A stretch of 64,000 nucleotides of DNA from Arion vulgaris (lineage: Eukaryota > Mollusca > Gastropoda > Stylommatophora > Arionidae), in the NCBI GenBank assembly GCA_020796225.1, contig CM036768.1:40064789-40128788 (forward strand), written 5' to 3'. Shown in pieces: positions 63,306-64,000 of the stretch. How positions within the stretch are numbered: the stretch's first letter is position 1; each line of letters starts with the position of its first letter. Below the pieces are notes generated by a model. It worked only from the letters and a program-made list of their open reading frames with translations, did not search any database and was not told the DNA's origin. The position numbers and the translations under genes are program-made.

Positions 63306-64000
63306 CTAAAGAAGAAAAATAAGACAAAATATATCTTGCTGAATTGATTGTAATACCGTGCTGTCTTGTGTAAACAAAAATCTCGTCGGTATTTGATCTG
63401 GTGTTTGCAGTCTTATATTTCATCTTGTAGTTTCTCCAGTCGTATATTCTAAAAGAACTTTTGCGATTTAAAATTTAGCCTTGAAAGCTTAACTTATTTT
63501 TTTACGTTTGCTCTATGATCTATGTTTTAACTAACACAGCATTCTTTTACTTGCGGAGTTGAGCAAATTTTGAAATGATAAGATTGAAGGCTACTTAGTT
63601 GTTTGTCATCAACCAATTGACCACTTACCATTATTGCATGTGCACAGTTATTACGCGTAGTTCATGTTTAGGTCAGGTTAACTGGAAGTCTGTTTATATA
63701 TAAAAATTGTCGGGAGAAGGAAAGAGCGGGCGGAGTTGTGGTGGCGCTAAAACAACATACGCAAATACGTACAAGACTATTTTGTTTAAAGCGTTGTTTA
63801 CGGTGTCGGTTTGTATAATATCACAACAGGAGAAATTCTATGGATATAAAAAACTTGTATCTGACAACACATACGCTTTGAATTATAAAATAAACAGCAT
63901 CGGCATTGTGTTCAACGTCTCGTCAAACTATCACAAGAATTGAGCGTTTGACGTTACAACTTCGATTAGCAAGGGGATGCTACTCGCTTCCATCTATCTT
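63306..64000. other. Upstream of the NDUFA4-like coding start
   Basis: Must contain, or lead to, the non-coding first exon. A plus-strand TTTATATATAAAAA (63,692-63,705) followed by GC-richer sequence (GAGCGGGCGGAGTTGTGG) looks promoter-like, but for the plus strand. The 78-codon frame after it starts with TTG and has no recognisable homology. Confidence 0.35.

Noticed and set aside
63707..63943. 78-codon plus-strand gene
   Set aside because: Begins with TTG, no homology, no Kozak context; left as a remark only.

Overview
This window is metazoan nuclear DNA. It is intron-rich and AT-rich, and packed with minisatellites, tRNA-derived SINEs, decayed non-LTR retrotransposons (LINEs) and DNA transposons. 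The repeat mix fits a marine invertebrate such as a mollusc, but nothing here fixes the phylum. The labels SINE-A to D and LINE families V to Z are mine.

Two host genes are supported, both on the minus strand. (1) Positions 28,141 down to 1,617 hold the 5' part of a SIN3 (SIN3A-type) co-repressor gene. Eleven exons cover the N-terminus, PAH1, a Gln-rich linker, PAH2 and the linker toward PAH3; the rest lies beyond position 1. Exons 8, 9 and 11 need small indels to stay in frame, some of them in homopolymers, which suggests consensus errors. (2) Positions 63,305 down to about 41,090 hold a small mitochondrial membrane protein gene of the NDUFA4/B12D family. It has four coding exons and about 88 residues spread over 22 kb. 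Its introns are mostly minisatellite.

Layout. 0-13 kb: SIN3 introns with five minisatellites, LINE and SINE pieces, and a MITE. 13-18 kb: PAH2 entry exon and a 40-bp minisatellite split by a complete Tigger/pogo element. 18-28 kb: N-terminal SIN3 exons, two SINE-B copies and a piggyBac relic. 28.4-29.7 kb: a mariner inserted in an older repeat. 29.7-41 kb: intergenic LINE graveyard with a nested SINE/hAT-MITE. 41-63 kb: the NDUFA4-like gene, holding 40-, 71-, 70-, 28-, ~95- and 40-bp arrays; the 28-bp array alone is about 5.6 kb.

The very long plus-strand reading frames at 48.6-54.5 kb are a by-product of the 28-bp unit having no stop triplet; they are not genes. The most unusual patterns are minisatellites that begin within a few tens of bases of several 5' splice sites, a 448-bp higher-order repeat inside the 28-bp array, and two dispersed copies of a hammerhead-ribozyme-like core.
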